Shown here piece after piece: positions 10,420 through 22,139 of a stretch of DNA of 64,000 nt. Position 1 is the stretch's first letter. Each line of letters begins with the position of its first letter. The DNA is from Imbricaverruca yamaguchii (lineage: Eukaryota > Arthropoda > Thecostraca > Neoverrucidae), in NCBI GenBank assembly GCA_034440575.1, contig JAOTOL010001466.1, positions 459,001-523,000 of the forward strand, read 5' to 3'. A program made the position numbers and the translations under genes. The notes under the pieces were generated by a model. The model saw only the letters and a program-made list of their open reading frames with translations. It was not told where the DNA came from and ran no database searches.

Positions 10420-10576
10420 TGTCGGTACGTGAAGGCGATGCTGGCGATGGCGTGTCTGCGCTTGCGGTACTCCTTGTCGGCGAAGCCCGGGTGGTCCAGG
10501 TCGAGATCGGGCTCATACTTGGTGGCCAGGTGGTTGCACAGGTCCAGCTCGCAGATGTGGTGCGGGTACCAGGGCT
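10420..10576 (-). CDS. TH (ple): TH exon B', duplicate copy
   Basis: The protein, acceptor (GCCCGCAG) and donor (CA|GTGCGT) are the same as exon B at 8871-9027. Nothing in it is broken. It could be spliced to exon C by skipping A2 and B, but cannot be spliced to A2, because it ends in phase 2 and A2 starts in phase 0. Confidence 0.88.
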
Positions 10577-10992
10577 CTGCGGGCGGCGCGCAGGGCGAGG
10601 CGTCAGAAGGCGACCACGTCTCTCCGTCAGTGTGTGCGGTCAGCTGTAGCATGGTTTTGGGTGAATGGCGTATGCGGACGAGTTCACTGGATGCATCGCG
10701 ATTATGCTGTGTCGATGCTCTCCTGGACATCCTCACATACGACACAATTCGCCGACGTTCCGGACATGAGTGCGCTTTGTTCAGAAGTTGGCCCCATGTT
10801 TCCAAAGTCAACGTCCTTACTCTAAAGATCTCGTCCCACAGAAGTAGGACAGAGTCCATTCGACGTGGCAGATCGTGAGCGTTTTTACGCCACTCTCTCC
10901 CGTTGCTCCCACCACGCTAGCGGAGCGGCGACGCGTGTCGGAGAGGGCACCCCCTCTCCGACTGGAGAGGGGGTGGAGAGCCGCGGCGGCAC

Positions 10993-11176
10993 CTTTGATG
11001 CTGGCGGTGCTCTCGTTGAGCATCTCGGCGGCGGTGACGGCGCTGCTCTGGCGCAGCGAGCGCATCAGCTGGCGCAGGTCGTCGGCCGCCATGGTGACCC
11101 GCAGCAGCGCCTGGTGGCTGGCGTCGGGCCGACGCGACGTGCGCGACTCCACGTGCTCCAGACAGCCGCGGTGGCT
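10993..11176 (-). CDS. TH (ple): TH exon A2', duplicate copy
   Basis: This is an intact duplicate of the ACT-domain exon at 9432-9615 with the same translated sequence and splice sites. It is the first A2 copy met when transcribing from the promoter at 26 kb, after exon A at 14924-15066. Confidence 0.88.
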
Positions 11177-11194
11177 CTGCCGGCCGGTGGGGCC

Positions 11195-11650
11195 GCCGTC
11201 AGGGTCATGCCGCTCTGGCGGTGACACTGTCACGGTCATACCGCTCTGGAGGTGGTACTGTCAGGGTAATACCGTCCTGGTGGTGGTGCTGTCAGGGTCA
11301 TACCGCTCTGGAGGTGGTGCTGTCAGGGTCATACCGCTCTGGAGGTGGTGCTGTCAGGGTCATACCGCTCTGGAGGTGGTGCTGTCAGGGTCATACCGCT
11401 CTGGAGGTGGTGCTGTCAGGGTCATACCGCTCTGGAGGTGGTGCTGTCAGGGTCATACCGCTCTGGAGGTGGTGCTGTCATGGTCATGCAGGTCTGGCGG
11501 TGACACTGTCAGGGTCATACCGCTCTGGAGGTGGTACTGTCAGGGTCATACCGCTCTGATGGTGGTATTGTCAGGGTCCTACCGCTCTGGATGTGACATT
11601 GTCAGGGTCATGCCGCTCTGATGGTGGGTACTACTGTCAAAGTCATGGAT
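11195..11650. repeat. 32-bp minisatellite by TH exon A2' acceptor, long allele
   Basis: About fourteen units of GGTCATACCGCTCTGGAGG + TGGTGCTGTCAGG start about 20 bases from the exon A2' acceptor. The central seven units are almost identical, showing recent expansion relative to block 1. Confidence 0.93.
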
Positions 11651-11712
11651 GTCACCATGTTAAGTTCATTGGGGATTGGGGAGAAAGTGGCCTATTTGAT
11701 GGCCACAGGCGC

Positions 11713-11975
11713 CACGAAAGGAGAGGGAGAGGGAGGATAGGGGAAGGGTATGGGAGGGGAGAGGGAGAGGGAGGATAGGGGAAGGGTAAGGGAGGGGAGA
11801 GGGAGAGGGAAGATAGGGGAAGGGTAGGGGAGGGGAGAGGGAAAGGGAGAACGGGAGAGAGGGGGAGAGGGAGAGGGAGAGGGAGTGGGAGTGGGAGAGG
11901 GAGAAGGAGTGGGAGAGGAAGGAGAGAGAGGGGGAGAGGGAGAGGGAGAGGGAGAAGGAGAGCAAGAGGGGGAGG
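11713..11975. repeat. Purine-only GA-rich tract
   Basis: About 260 bases are almost entirely G and A on the plus strand (GAGAGGGAGAGGGA motifs) with very few pyrimidines. The six-frame translations are Ser/Pro/Leu runs with no coding value. It is capable of triplex or slipped structures. Confidence 0.9.
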
Positions 11976-11979
11976 AAAA

Positions 11980-13870
11980 CTGCTTTCCACAGACTGCGTG
12001 TGGCATGGACATTCTGTTGGTCTCGGCTTGATGCATTGTAACTACCCTAGTTCACTCACTGTCGGCTTGGCTGTGTGCATAGGAGAATCGGCCTGAGTCG
12101 CCTGAGCATGTGAGGGCGATAGCTCTGAAGGATAGAAAGCGAAACGCTTATTGGTGTGATGGCAAGACTTCTTGTGATAATATGAGAATACGCTAGCGCG
12201 CGCACTCGCATGTGCACGCCGGGAAGTGCACGCGGGTGCACTGCGTGAGGGCTAGTGAGTGTGCGAGGTTGAGTGCGCGCGGGTTAATGCGCGCGGGCGT
12301 GTGAAGTCCGGTTGCGTGCGCGAGTGTTAGGCATTTGGGCTTGAAGTCGCATCGACCATGTTGATCACATAGTGGCCATGTGCATGAGTAAGTTCGTAAG
12401 TCGTGCGAGTTAGTCGCGCGAGTGTGCATGAGTAGTTTCTCAAAATGTGTTGCTTCGTATGGGCCTTCGCGGTCTCTTTGAATGACCAGCGTGTGAAAAT
12501 ATTTGTATGTTTGCGTGAATGTATAAATGGAATAGGAAGGCAAGTCATTCACAATAAATACATGTTTACCTTTTCACGCAAGTTATTTTAGCAATAGCAA
12601 ATCATTTAGCATAATACGATAACCGCGAATCTGTAAAAAAGTCTATATAGGTACGTTCGTACATTGAAACATTTTATTTGGCATAGCATTACTACCGGAG
12701 GAACCTAATGACATGAAACGTCACAAAACATTAAATAATTACTTTTAACGCCTTCGTATCCGCGTACACTTATAATAGAATGTCTCATGTTCGAAGATAC
12801 ATGTTCTTTGCTGCATATTGAGACACTTAACTCGTATTCGTAACTTAATTCGAGTAATGGCGTGTTATGGCCAAAATGCTCAAAATATGCAGTTTTAATT
12901 GGTTTGCAACCTTCGAAATATTCATCCACTACCCTAGCTTTGCTTTTCATTAACTTAGTTATCCGAGACGGCCCCCGAACAATGTGCATGTTCATGCTTT
13001 TGTCCCAATGTCTTCAGAAGTTACAGAATACTCCCAAATCCCGACAACATGGGTAAAAAATCTGGAAGAAAGGAAAAGAAGATGACGTCACATGCACGTT
13101 CCATTGCCACTTTTTAAAATCAGCGTACTTGAATGCACCAGGATGCAAAGAACAAATCCCGTACCGTAAATTTCCGAATTTCAGATACGCTTTATTGGGG
13201 GGGGGACACACGCCATATGGTCCCGTGTTAAAAGCTGAAATAATTGGGGAGGGACGAGACCAACATTGATGACACTTTGGCCATTAAAAGTATATTCAGC
13301 AGCCCTGGTTTTCGGACCACAGCCTACCAGCCCGAGCTTCACGGCACAGCCTAACATGCGATTGCTGCAATCCGGCACAGCATGCCAGCCAAACTGCGCA
13401 GCAGCCTCCAACTGAAAGGAAGTCTACCACCAAAGTATTGCGGCACAGCTTACCACGCAACTACTGCAATGCGGTACAGCCTACAAGGAAAAAAACATTG
13501 CAGGGAAGCCTACCGTGCTGCATATGCAGTCCTCACCGAAGACGTTCGGAAAACAAATATCGATGGAGTCAATGCATGGGGGGGGGGGAGGCAAAAGGAG
13601 CTGCCGATTGGTTTGGTTGAGGACTCACCAAGGATATATGGAACTCTCTCTAGATCCGGTTTATGCGATGGAAATATTGACGTTACAGGGCCCCAAATGG
13701 TCATTACAAGCGTCCTTAATATTTTTCGCGGTCAGTTAGATGGCATCGGCTATACTTCACTCCGATGGCATCCGATTTGCTTCACTCCGATGACATCCGA
13801 TTCACTTGGCTCAGTCTGTCAGATGGCATCGACTTTGCCCAGCTCTGAAGAGGCTGATATAGGCGTGTCA
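11980..13870. other. TH intron, nothing coding recognised
   Basis: This AT-rich intron sequence contains an alternating purine-pyrimidine patch at 12190-12330 (GCGCGCGCAC, GCGTGCGCGAG) that could form Z-DNA, and two poly-G runs (13197-13205 and 13578-13588). Short open frames here have no family features. Confidence 0.5.
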
Positions 13871-13879
13871 GCACATGCC

Positions 13880-14878
13880 CACAGTCTGAGGTAGGGGTGT
13901 CTGTGTACACCAACAGTCTGAGGAAGGCGTGTCTGTGCACATCAACAGTCTGAGCCAGGCGTGTCTGTACACATCAACAGTCTGAGGAAGGCGTGTCTGT
14001 GCACATCAACAGTCTGAGCCGGCGTGTCTGTACACATCAAAGTCTGAGGAAGGCGTTCTTTACATCAACAGTCTGAGGTAGGCGCGTCTGAGCACATCAA
14101 CAGTCTGAGCCAGGCGTGTCTGTGCACATCAACAGTCTGAGGTAGGCGTGTCTGTGCACACCAACAGTCTGAGGTAGGCGTGTCTGTGCACACCGGCAGT
14201 CTGAGGAAGGGGTGTCTGTGCACATCAACAGTCTGAGGTAGGCGTGTCTGTGCACACCGGCAGTCTGAGGTAGGCGTGTCTGTGCACATCAACAGTCTGA
14301 GGTAGGCGTGTCTGTGCACACCAACAGTCTGAGGTAGGCGTGTCTGTGCACACCGGCAGTCTGAGGTAGAGGTGTCTGTGCACATCAACAGTCTGAGGTA
14401 GGCGTGTCTGTGCCACCAACAGTTGAGCCGGCGTGTCTGTGCACATCAACAGTCTGGGTAGGCGCGTCTGGCACCAACAGTCTGAGGTAGGCGTGTCTGT
14501 GCACACCGGCAGTCTGAGGTAGAGGTGTATGTGCACACTGGCAGTCTGAGGAAGGCGTGTCTGTGCACACCAACAGTCTGATCCAGGCGTGTCTGTGCAC
14601 ACCAACAGTCTGAGGTAGGCGTGTCTGTGCACACCAACAGTCTGAGGTAGGCGTGTCTGTGCACACCGGCAGTCTGAGGTAGGCGTGTCTGTGCACACCA
14701 ACAGTCTGAGGTAGGCGTGTCTGATCACACCAACAGTCTGAGGTAGGAGTGTCTGTGCACACCAACAGTCTGAGGTAGGCGTGTCTGTGCACACCAACAG
14801 TCTGAGGTAGGCGTGTCTGTGCACACCAACAGTCTGAGGTAGGAGTGTCTGTGCACACCAACAGTCTGAGGAAGGCGT
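13880..14878. repeat. 32-bp minisatellite by the TH exon A donor
   Basis: About thirty units based on CACCAACAGTCTGAGG + TAGGCGTGTCTGTG stop about 45 bases from the exon A splice donor. The 32-base period yields a pseudo-protein on the minus strand (CTDTPTSDCWCAQTRLPQT) that is a repeat artefact. Units near 14040-14070 and 14410-14470 carry small deletions. Confidence 0.95.
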
Positions 14879-14923
14879 GACTGCGCGCGGTCGTCCGCCG
14901 GTGACCGGCTGCCGCCTCCTCAC

Positions 14924-15066
14924 CTCGATGGTCTTGATGATCCTGCCCAGGCTGTTCATGCCCGACTTGATGGAGAGCACCAGCACGACGTTGAGCGGGC
15001 CGGCGGCCGGCTCATCGCCCGGAGACGTGGCCGCCAGCAGCACCTCATCCTCGGACAGGTCATTGT
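14924..15066 (-). CDS. TH (ple): TH exon A (first half of ACT-like regulatory domain)
   Basis: A 143-base exon encoding NDLSEDEVLLAATSPGDEP, then LNVVLVLSIKSGMNSLGRI and IKTIE. The acidic 'EDEVLLA' helix followed by the ACT core ending LGRILKTIE is characteristic of arthropod TH. The acceptor is GGTTCCAG and the donor GAG|GTGAGG. The exon begins with two bases that complete the Asn codon left by exon 2 and ends in phase 0, matching exon A2. Confidence 0.88.
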
Positions 15067-15069
15067 CTG

Positions 15070-16299
15070 GAACCAGCCGGCGGCGGTGGAGGTCACGGTC
15101 ATGTCGGTGTCGTTGGCACGGCGTCGGTGTGGTCCACACGTGGTGGACACATCGGCACGGCGGGCTTCATGTGGAGTGGTAGGTGGAATCTGGGCATGCA
15201 TCGTGTATACCTCCTCCGGTGACATGGTGGACCTGGCATGGAGGGTGATGACAGGGTGGTAAGACGGTGGGCAGAAGGTGGGAAAAGGGTAGCTGTATGG
15301 CGGATTTGCCATCGAGGCGTGCGGTAAGGCGCTGTGAACTGGCACCGCTGGACCGTGACCTGGGGTTACGATTCTGTGAACTGACATGTTGTGATTGTGT
15401 GTCAAAATCAGTGCAGCGTGCGACATTGGATGTTTATGATCTGGGGCCATTCAGTGGACATCATGTCGAATCTCAAATGATCTTGATTCTCTGCAACTTG
15501 TTGGACATTTCAATCCTCGAACTGAGGCGCTAGCGTACGCCGAGCTATAATCACTCAGCACACAATCAGCTGCGGAACAAATTGCAATGTCGACCGTCAA
15601 ATAAAGACTAATGGAGTGGAGCATATCGCTCTTTTCGCTCCTCGTCGCGGCCATTACTCAGAGACGCTCTCGGCATTGTGCCGGCCGATCAATGCCAATT
15701 ACATGTCGAGTGTGAAAAACGCCACCGGTCCCAGCCCGCCGCCGGCGACCGCCTCTTCAGACGCAGCTGGCCGGAACGACGACTGCGAAAATGTAGCGAC
15801 AAAAGCCGGCTCTGACAACAATGCTCGGCGGGGGGGGGGGGCTGAGGATGGGCGGCACCACTGCGACGGAGGTGGTGAGCGTAGGCGTGGCGGAGGACGG
15901 CGCTCCTTGCCGATGAGTACTCACACTACTCTGACTGACGACGTCCTTTCTGAATAGGATGCCGTGCTATTGGCACTGACGCAATTCCTTTTGAGAGCTA
16001 ATGACAGATAAAAGAAACGACAAGCCAATTGTGACATATTAGCAAGTATGTCACAAATTAGAGTGCGATGTGAATTACGTTTCTATTTGATCTCAAGGAT
16101 GTCTTTAACTTGTGAGAAGTCTACAGAACAACATCAAATTCGGGTTCTTGAAGAGAAAAAAATGTATGAATGCCATGAATGTCATGGCTTCGAAGGCATA
16201 CCATGAAATACACCGCATTTTAAAAATCATTTTTACCTCGAAGAACGGGGGATGAAATGCGAATTTTCCAATTGCATGGCTAAATGATTAAATCATGGT
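15070..16299. other. TH intron, nothing recognised
   Basis: Mixed-composition intron with a 12-base G run at 15830-15841. No exon, RNA gene or array is evident. Confidence 0.5.
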
Positions 16300-16558
16300 A
16301 TTGCGTGAGACTAAATGTACGACCCTCAATATACCAGGAGGTGCTGGGTTTACTCAACATCAAAAGTAGCGTTATGGATCATGCTATATTACTCAACGTT
16401 TCGGCCAGGGGCCATCATCAGGGGCCACCATAACTCCTGATGATGGCCCCTGGCCGAAACGTTGAGTAATATAGCATGATCCCTAACGCTACTTTTGATG
16501 TTGAGTAAACCCAGCACCTCCTGGTATATTGAGGGTCGTACATTTCGTCTCACGCAAT
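16300..16558. mobile_element. Near-perfect 259-bp palindrome with hammerhead-like core
   Basis: Two 123-base arms (16300-16422 and 16436-16558) are reverse complements with about two mismatches around a 13-base loop. Each arm carries CCTGATGATGGCCCC, TGGCCGAAACG and TTGAGTAATATAGC in opposite orientation. CTGATGA plus a GGCC/GGCC stem plus GAAAC is the conserved arrangement of a hammerhead ribozyme core, known from the terminal repeats of Penelope-like retroelements. I infer an inverted pair of such a terminus, or a fold-back element derived from one. Self-cleavage is not shown: stem III and the cleavage-site triplet are not obvious, and one extra T follows CTGATGA. Confidence 0.65.
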
Positions 16559-16559
16559 G

Positions 16560-17214
16560 TCTAAAACCCAGGAGCACCTAAGAGCCATTCTTCGTTGTAT
16601 TAAAAAATCACGGTATGTCACGGAAGCCATGATGCAAACAATTTATTTTATCCTAAAGGGAAATAATTCATTATTTCGAGATATCCCAGTGTAAAAACAC
16701 ACCTACTTCCTTTAATTAAAGACGTACGAGGACTTCCTTTGCAAAGACATACATGTACACACCTCGTACGTCACCAGGGTGGAATTCATATCTATTCACA
16801 TGATTAGTGGTAGTCTTGTGTCTGAGGTTCCAGTTTGATACGTCGTTGGCTCATCTATCCCTCCGTTGTAATTTATCCCGTGGTTTTGTATAATTCGGAT
16901 CTCTTTTCGATCCATATTTGACATAGCGCAATTAGTTGCCATCTTCCGTAACTATGAATGCATATTTTGTAAGTAACCCCATATTTTGGCATCCACGCCG
17001 GTAAATGCTTCACCGAATATCAATCTGAATATAATTACTACATAACTTTTCAGGCCAGTCAGTTACGTTGGGATAGTTTATCATTTCCATGTGAGTTTGG
17101 TTCAGCAGCGTATCTTCGTTGCACCCATTTCAATTTTTGGTCCGTACATTCGCCGAATAGAAATGTGTGCTGGTATCACTGGAAGCGCAATCCCAATCCG
17201 CGTCCTTTAGAACG
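16560..17214. other. TH intron, nothing recognised
   Basis: AT-rich sequence. I see no gene, repeat array or structured RNA. Confidence 0.5.
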
Positions 17215-17370
17215 GTCAAGCTTCCTCAGATGCAACGGTGTTCGGCCCACCGTTTGTCTCACCGTGTGTCTCACCATGTTCCTCGCAGTGATCACCGTTT
17301 GTCTCACCGTGATTCTCACCATGTTCCTCACAGTGCTCACCGTGTGTCTTGCAGTGCTCACCGTTCTCAC
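17215..17370. repeat. GTGAG-rich degenerate repeat at the TH exon 2 donor
   Basis: Read on the minus strand directly after the exon 2 donor, motifs such as GGTGAGCACTG, GGTGAGAATCAC and GGTGAGACAAACGG recur every 12-18 bases, giving about ten donor-like GGTGAG strings. Readthrough gives a His/Glu/Gly-rich peptide that ends at a stop near 17216. I treat it as intronic. Confidence 0.7.
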
Positions 17371-17473
17371 TCTGCCGCACGCTGTTCAGCCACTCCTGCC
17401 GGCTCTCCTTGTTGACGCTGGTCTCAAACTTGGCGTCGTCCACCAGAGAACGACGGTGCGCCGGGTAGCCGTT
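17371..17473 (-). CDS. TH (ple): TH exon 2 (N-terminal regulatory tail)
   Basis: A 103-base exon encoding NGYPAHRRSLVDDAKFETSV and then NKESRQEWLNSVRQ. The motif RRSLVDDA(K/R)FE is the conserved N-terminal phosphorylation-region block of TH; the Ser follows Arg-Arg as in the PKA site of the family. The acceptor is TTTCCAG and the donor CAGA|GTGAGA. It continues in phase 0 from exon 1 and leaves one base for exon A. Confidence 0.92.
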
Positions 17474-17489
17474 CTGGAAACAAGTCGTC

Positions 17490-18400
17490 GTCAGGGGCCT
17501 CCCAGACTGTGTCGCCACCACAGCCACAGCTCTAACGTCTCGTCCTCAGCAGCCTCCCAGACTGTGTCGCCACCACAGCCACAGCTCTAACGTCTCGTGT
17601 CAGCAGCCTCCCAGACTGTGTCATCACCACAGCCACAGCTCTAACGTCTCGTGTCAGCAGCCCCCAGACTGGGTCGCCACCACAGCCACAGCTCTAACGT
17701 CTTGTCGTCAGCCGCCTCCCAGAATGTGTCGCCACCACAGCCACAGCTCTAACGTCTCGTGTCAGCCGCCTCCCAGACTGTGTCACCACCACAGCCACAG
17801 CTCTAACGTCTCGTGTCAGCAGCCTCCCAGACTGTGTCGCCACCACAGCCACAGCTCTAACGTCTCGTGTCAGCAGCCTCCCAGACTGTGTCGCCACCAC
17901 TGCCACAGCTTTAACGTATCGTCCTCACAGCCTCCCAGACTGTGTCGCTACCACAGCCACAGCTCTAACGTCTCGTCTCAGCAGCCTCCCCAGACTGTGT
18001 CGCTACCACAGCCACAGCTCTAACGTCTCGTGTCAGCAGCCTCCCAGACTGTGTCGCCACCACAGCCACAGCTCTAACGTCTCGTCCTCAGCAGCCTCCC
18101 AGACTGTGTCGCCACCACAGCCACAGCTCTAACGTCTCGTCCTCAGCAGCCTCCCAGACTGTGTCGCCACCACAGCCACAGCTCTAACGTCTCGCCCTCA
18201 GCAGCCGCCCAGACTGTGTCGCCACCACAGCCACAGCTCTAACGTCTCGTGTCAGCAGCCTCCCAGACTGTGTCGCCACCACAGCCACAGCTCTAACGTC
18301 CCGTCGTCAGCAGTCTCCCAGACGGTGTCGCCACCACAGCCACAGCTCTAACGTCTCGTGTCAGCAGCCTCCTAGACTGTGTCGCCACCACTGCAACAGC
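17490..18400. repeat. 51-bp minisatellite by the TH exon 2 acceptor
   Basis: About seventeen units of CAGCCTCCCAGACTGTGTCG + CCACCACAGCCACAGCTCTA + ACGTCTCGTGT begin about 20 bases from the exon 2 acceptor. Some units are 52-54 bases (TCGTCCTCAG variant). Open frames on both strands across it are repeat artefacts. Confidence 0.95.
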
Positions 18401-18889
18401 TATCTTGACTCAAACATGCAAATTGTATTATTTGTTTGATTGTCATGCTGGCTATTTTCACTTGTCCAAGCTATTCGACTTTCAGCCCGAAACCATGACT
18501 TTGCCAGCAGTTATAACAGCCACACTAACCTGGGAAAACATAGTAGTAAGCGTGCGAGGGCTGTGGAACGGGTCGCTTTACGCAGCTGAAATGCTCACAA
18601 CCAGCCCGAAAGCCACATGTTTCCTCCGTTAGCACTCAGGGTATGTGTACGGACCACGGTTCACGCATAACCGAGCCGAACGGAAAATATTGCCTGCCAT
18701 ATGGCTTGAGAATATTCACGTCAGCGCGCCACAGAGTCAGATGACACATTGCGCTGAGGCACTGGCTGACCGAGAATTTTTGCTCCACCGCGAACAAAGG
18801 TCCTCCGGCGGCAACAGCGAAACGCCATAAGTGATTTTGACACTTAGGACGTGCGCGGCAACCTAATGGTCCATAATTCCAGTCGGCGT

Positions 18890-19145
18890 AACCGGTTAAT
18901 AAATCCAGGGCATTAGGCTATAGTGCTGGCCTATATCGGAGACAGGCATTAAGCTTTTGTGCTGGCCCGCCTATATGGGGAAAGGCGCTATATCGGAACA
19001 TTATACCATAGTGCTGTCTGTCTGTATCAGGACAACCATCGCACTATTGTGCTAGCCTGTATATATCGGGGGCAAGTATTAGGCTGTGGTACAGGTCTGT
19101 CTATATCGAGTGCAAGCATTAGGCTATAGTTTTGGTCTGTTTCGA
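18890..19145. repeat. Old degenerate repeat, period about 50-60 bases
   Basis: Four or five diverged units share GCATTAGGCTATAGTGCTGG and CCTATATCGGGGACA-like motifs. The divergence is much higher than in the neighbouring arrays. Confidence 0.6.
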
Positions 19146-19689
19146 GGACAGACACGAGGAGTGCCGGTCTACATCGGAACACCGGGATCCATACACCTTG
19201 ATTTTGGAGGGGAGGGGGAGGGGGTGTACATTCGGGTGTCCGTGGAGAGGTACCTTTGTACTCAGAGCTGTGCTCTCTGCTGACAAATTAAAAAAGGCCT
19301 GCCCGAGTGCCCCTGGAGGGATGCCGTTTCTGCTTCGGCTGCAAATTCAAGGATGTGCACTCGAACGCTACTGGAGGGGTCCCTTCCCCAGCCAGAGGCC
19401 CGCCTTTCCACGACGAGGCCCATGCACACTGTGCCATCTCCACTTGGGTCTGCCCATGCATTCGGCACTCATCTTCTCTACCGGTCAGGTATCCTACCTG
19501 AAAGATAGACGCCATCATAATGCGATAGCGAGACACTATTGCCCTATATTAAATGTCAACATGGCCGTTCGAAGACGCTTGCACGAAATTGGGAACCAGC
19601 TGCAGGTGAATCTGAATCGGCTGGCGCGTCAGTTAACTGGCGGTCCGCCTGGTGCCAGCGGACCGCCAGTCGCTGGCAGTGCTGGTCAG

Positions 19690-22135
19690 TGCTGGCCGCG
19701 CTCGCTGGTACGACATCAGCACACACTGGGTGCCGACCACGCTCGCTGACACGACATCAGCACACACTGGGTGCTGGCCACGCTCGCTGACACGACATCA
19801 GCACACACTGGGTGCCGACCACGCTCGCTGACACGACATCAGCACACACTGGGTGCTGACCACGCTCGCTGGATACGACATCAGCACACACTGGGTGCTG
19901 ACCACGCTCGCTGGTACGACATCAGCACACACTGGGTGCTGACCACGCTCGCTGACACGACATCAGCACACACTGGGTGCCGACCACGCTCGCTGACACG
20001 ACATCAGCACACACTGGGTGCTGACCACGCTCGCTGACACGACATCAGCACACACTGGGTGCCGACCACGCTCGCTGACACGACATCAGCACACACTGGG
20101 TGCTGACCACGCTCGCTGGTACGACGTCAGCACACACTGGGTGCTGACCACGCTCGCTGACACGACATCAGCACACACTGGGTGCCGACCACGCTCGCTG
20201 GTACGACGTCAGCACACACTGGGTGCTGACCACGCTCGCTGACACGACATCAGCACACACTGGGTGCTGACCACGCTCGCTGACACGACATCAGCACACA
20301 CTGGGTGCCGACCACGCTCGCTGACACTGGTGCGCCACGCTCGCTGACACATCAACACACACTGGGTGCCGACCACACTCGCTGACACAACATCAACACA
20401 CACTGGGTGCTGACCACGCTCGCTGGTACGACGTCAGCACACACTGGGTGCTGACCACGCTCGCTGACACGACATCAGCACACTGGGTGCCGACCACGCT
20501 CGCTGGTACGACATCAGCACACACTGGGTGCCGACCACGCTCGCTGACACGACATCAGCACACACTGGGTGCTGACCACGCTCGCTGGTACGACGTCAGC
20601 ACACACTGGGTGCCGACCACGCTCGCTGACACGACATCAGCACACACTGGGTGCTGACCACACTCGCTGGTACGACATCAGCACACACTGGGTGCTGACC
20701 ACGCTCGCTGACACGACATCAGCACACACTGGGTGCCGACCACGCTCGCTGGTACGACGTCAGCACACACTGGGTGCCGACCACGCTCGCTGACACGACA
20801 TCAGCACATACTGGGTGCTGACCACGCTCGCTGACACAACATCAGCACACACTGGGTGCTGGCCGCGCTCGCTGGTACGACATCAGCACACACTGGGTGC
20901 CGACCACGCTCGCTGACACGACATCAGCACACACTGGGTGCCGACCACGCTCGCTGACACGACATCAGCACACACTGGGTGCCGACCACGCTCGCTGACA
21001 CGACATCAGCACACACTGGGTGCTGACCACGCTCGCTGACACGACATCAGCACACACTGGGTGCCGACCACGCTCGCTGACACGACATCAACACACACTG
21101 GGTGCCGACCACGCTCGCTGACACGACATCAGCACACACTGGGTGCTGGCCACGCTCGCTGACACATCAGCACACACTGGGTGCCGACCACGCTCGCTGA
21201 CACATCAACACACACTGGGTGCCGACCACGCTCGCTGACACATCAACACACACTGGGTGCTGACCACGCTCGCTGACACGACATCAGCACACACTGGGTG
21301 CCGACCACGCTCGCTGACACATCAACACACACTGGGTGCCGACCACGCTCGCTGACACATCAGCACACACTGGGTGCCGACCACGCTCGCTGACACGACA
21401 TCAGCACACACTGGGTGCTGGCCACGCTCGCTGACACGACATCAGCACACACTGGGTGCCGACCACGCTCGCTGACACGACATCAGCACACACTGGGTGC
21501 CGACCACGCTCGCTGACACGACATCAGCACACACTGGGTGCTGGCCGCGCTCGCTGACACGACATCAGCACATACTGGGTGCCGACCACGCTCGCTGACA
21601 CGACACCAGCACATACTGGGTGCCGACCACGCTCGCTGACACGACATCAGCACACACTGGGTGCTGACCACGCTCGCTGACACGACATCAGCACACACTG
21701 GGTGCCGACCACGCTCGCTGACACGACATCAGCACACACTGGGTGCCGGCCACGCTCGCTGACACGACATCAGCACACACTGGGTGCTGGCCACGCTCGC
21801 TGACACGACATCAGCACACACTGGGTGCTGGCCACGCTCGCTGACACGACATCAGCACACACTGGGTGCTGGCCGCGCTCGCTGACACGACATCAGCACA
21901 CACTGGGTGCCGACCACGCTCGCTGACACGACATCAGCACACTGGGTGCTGGCCACGCTCGCTGACACGACATCAGACACACTGGGTGCTGACCACGCTC
22001 CGACACGACATCAACACACGGCCACGCTCGCTGACACGACATCAGCACACACTGGGTGCCGACCACGCTCGCTGACACGACATCAGCACACACTGGGTGC
22101 CGGCCACGCTCGCTGACACGACATCAGCACACACG
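19690..22135. repeat. 41-bp minisatellite, about 2.4 kb
   Basis: Roughly sixty units of CGCTGACACGACATCAGCAC + ACACTGGGTGCCGACCACGCT make the longest array in the window. Variant positions (GACAC/GGTAC, GCCGAC/GCTGAC/GCTGGC) are shuffled along the array. Units lacking CGA or with 'AACACAC' cluster near 20.3 and 21.2 kb. It lies in TH intron 1, not adjacent to an exon that I can see. Confidence 0.96.
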
Positions 22136-22139
22136 CTGA

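Larger units (their letters stand above)
9866..11678. repeat. Segmental duplication, block 2 (TH exons A2'+B')
   Basis: This is the partner of 8311-9862. It contains two 100-bp exon C-derived units, exon B', exon A2' and an expanded 32-bp array. Differences from block 1 are scattered single bases plus small indels, for example ACGAGTATCGGATG against ACGAGTTCACTGGATG near 10.68 kb. Confidence 0.93.

Noticed and set aside
13880..15139. Cysteine-rich secreted protein on the minus strand (CTDTPTSDCWCAQT repeats)
   Set aside because: The cysteines come from a 32-bp DNA repeat; only the last part (TH exon A) is real coding sequence.
19690..22135. CRISPR-like array of regularly spaced repeats
   Set aside because: Units are contiguous with no unique spacers, and the genome is eukaryotic.
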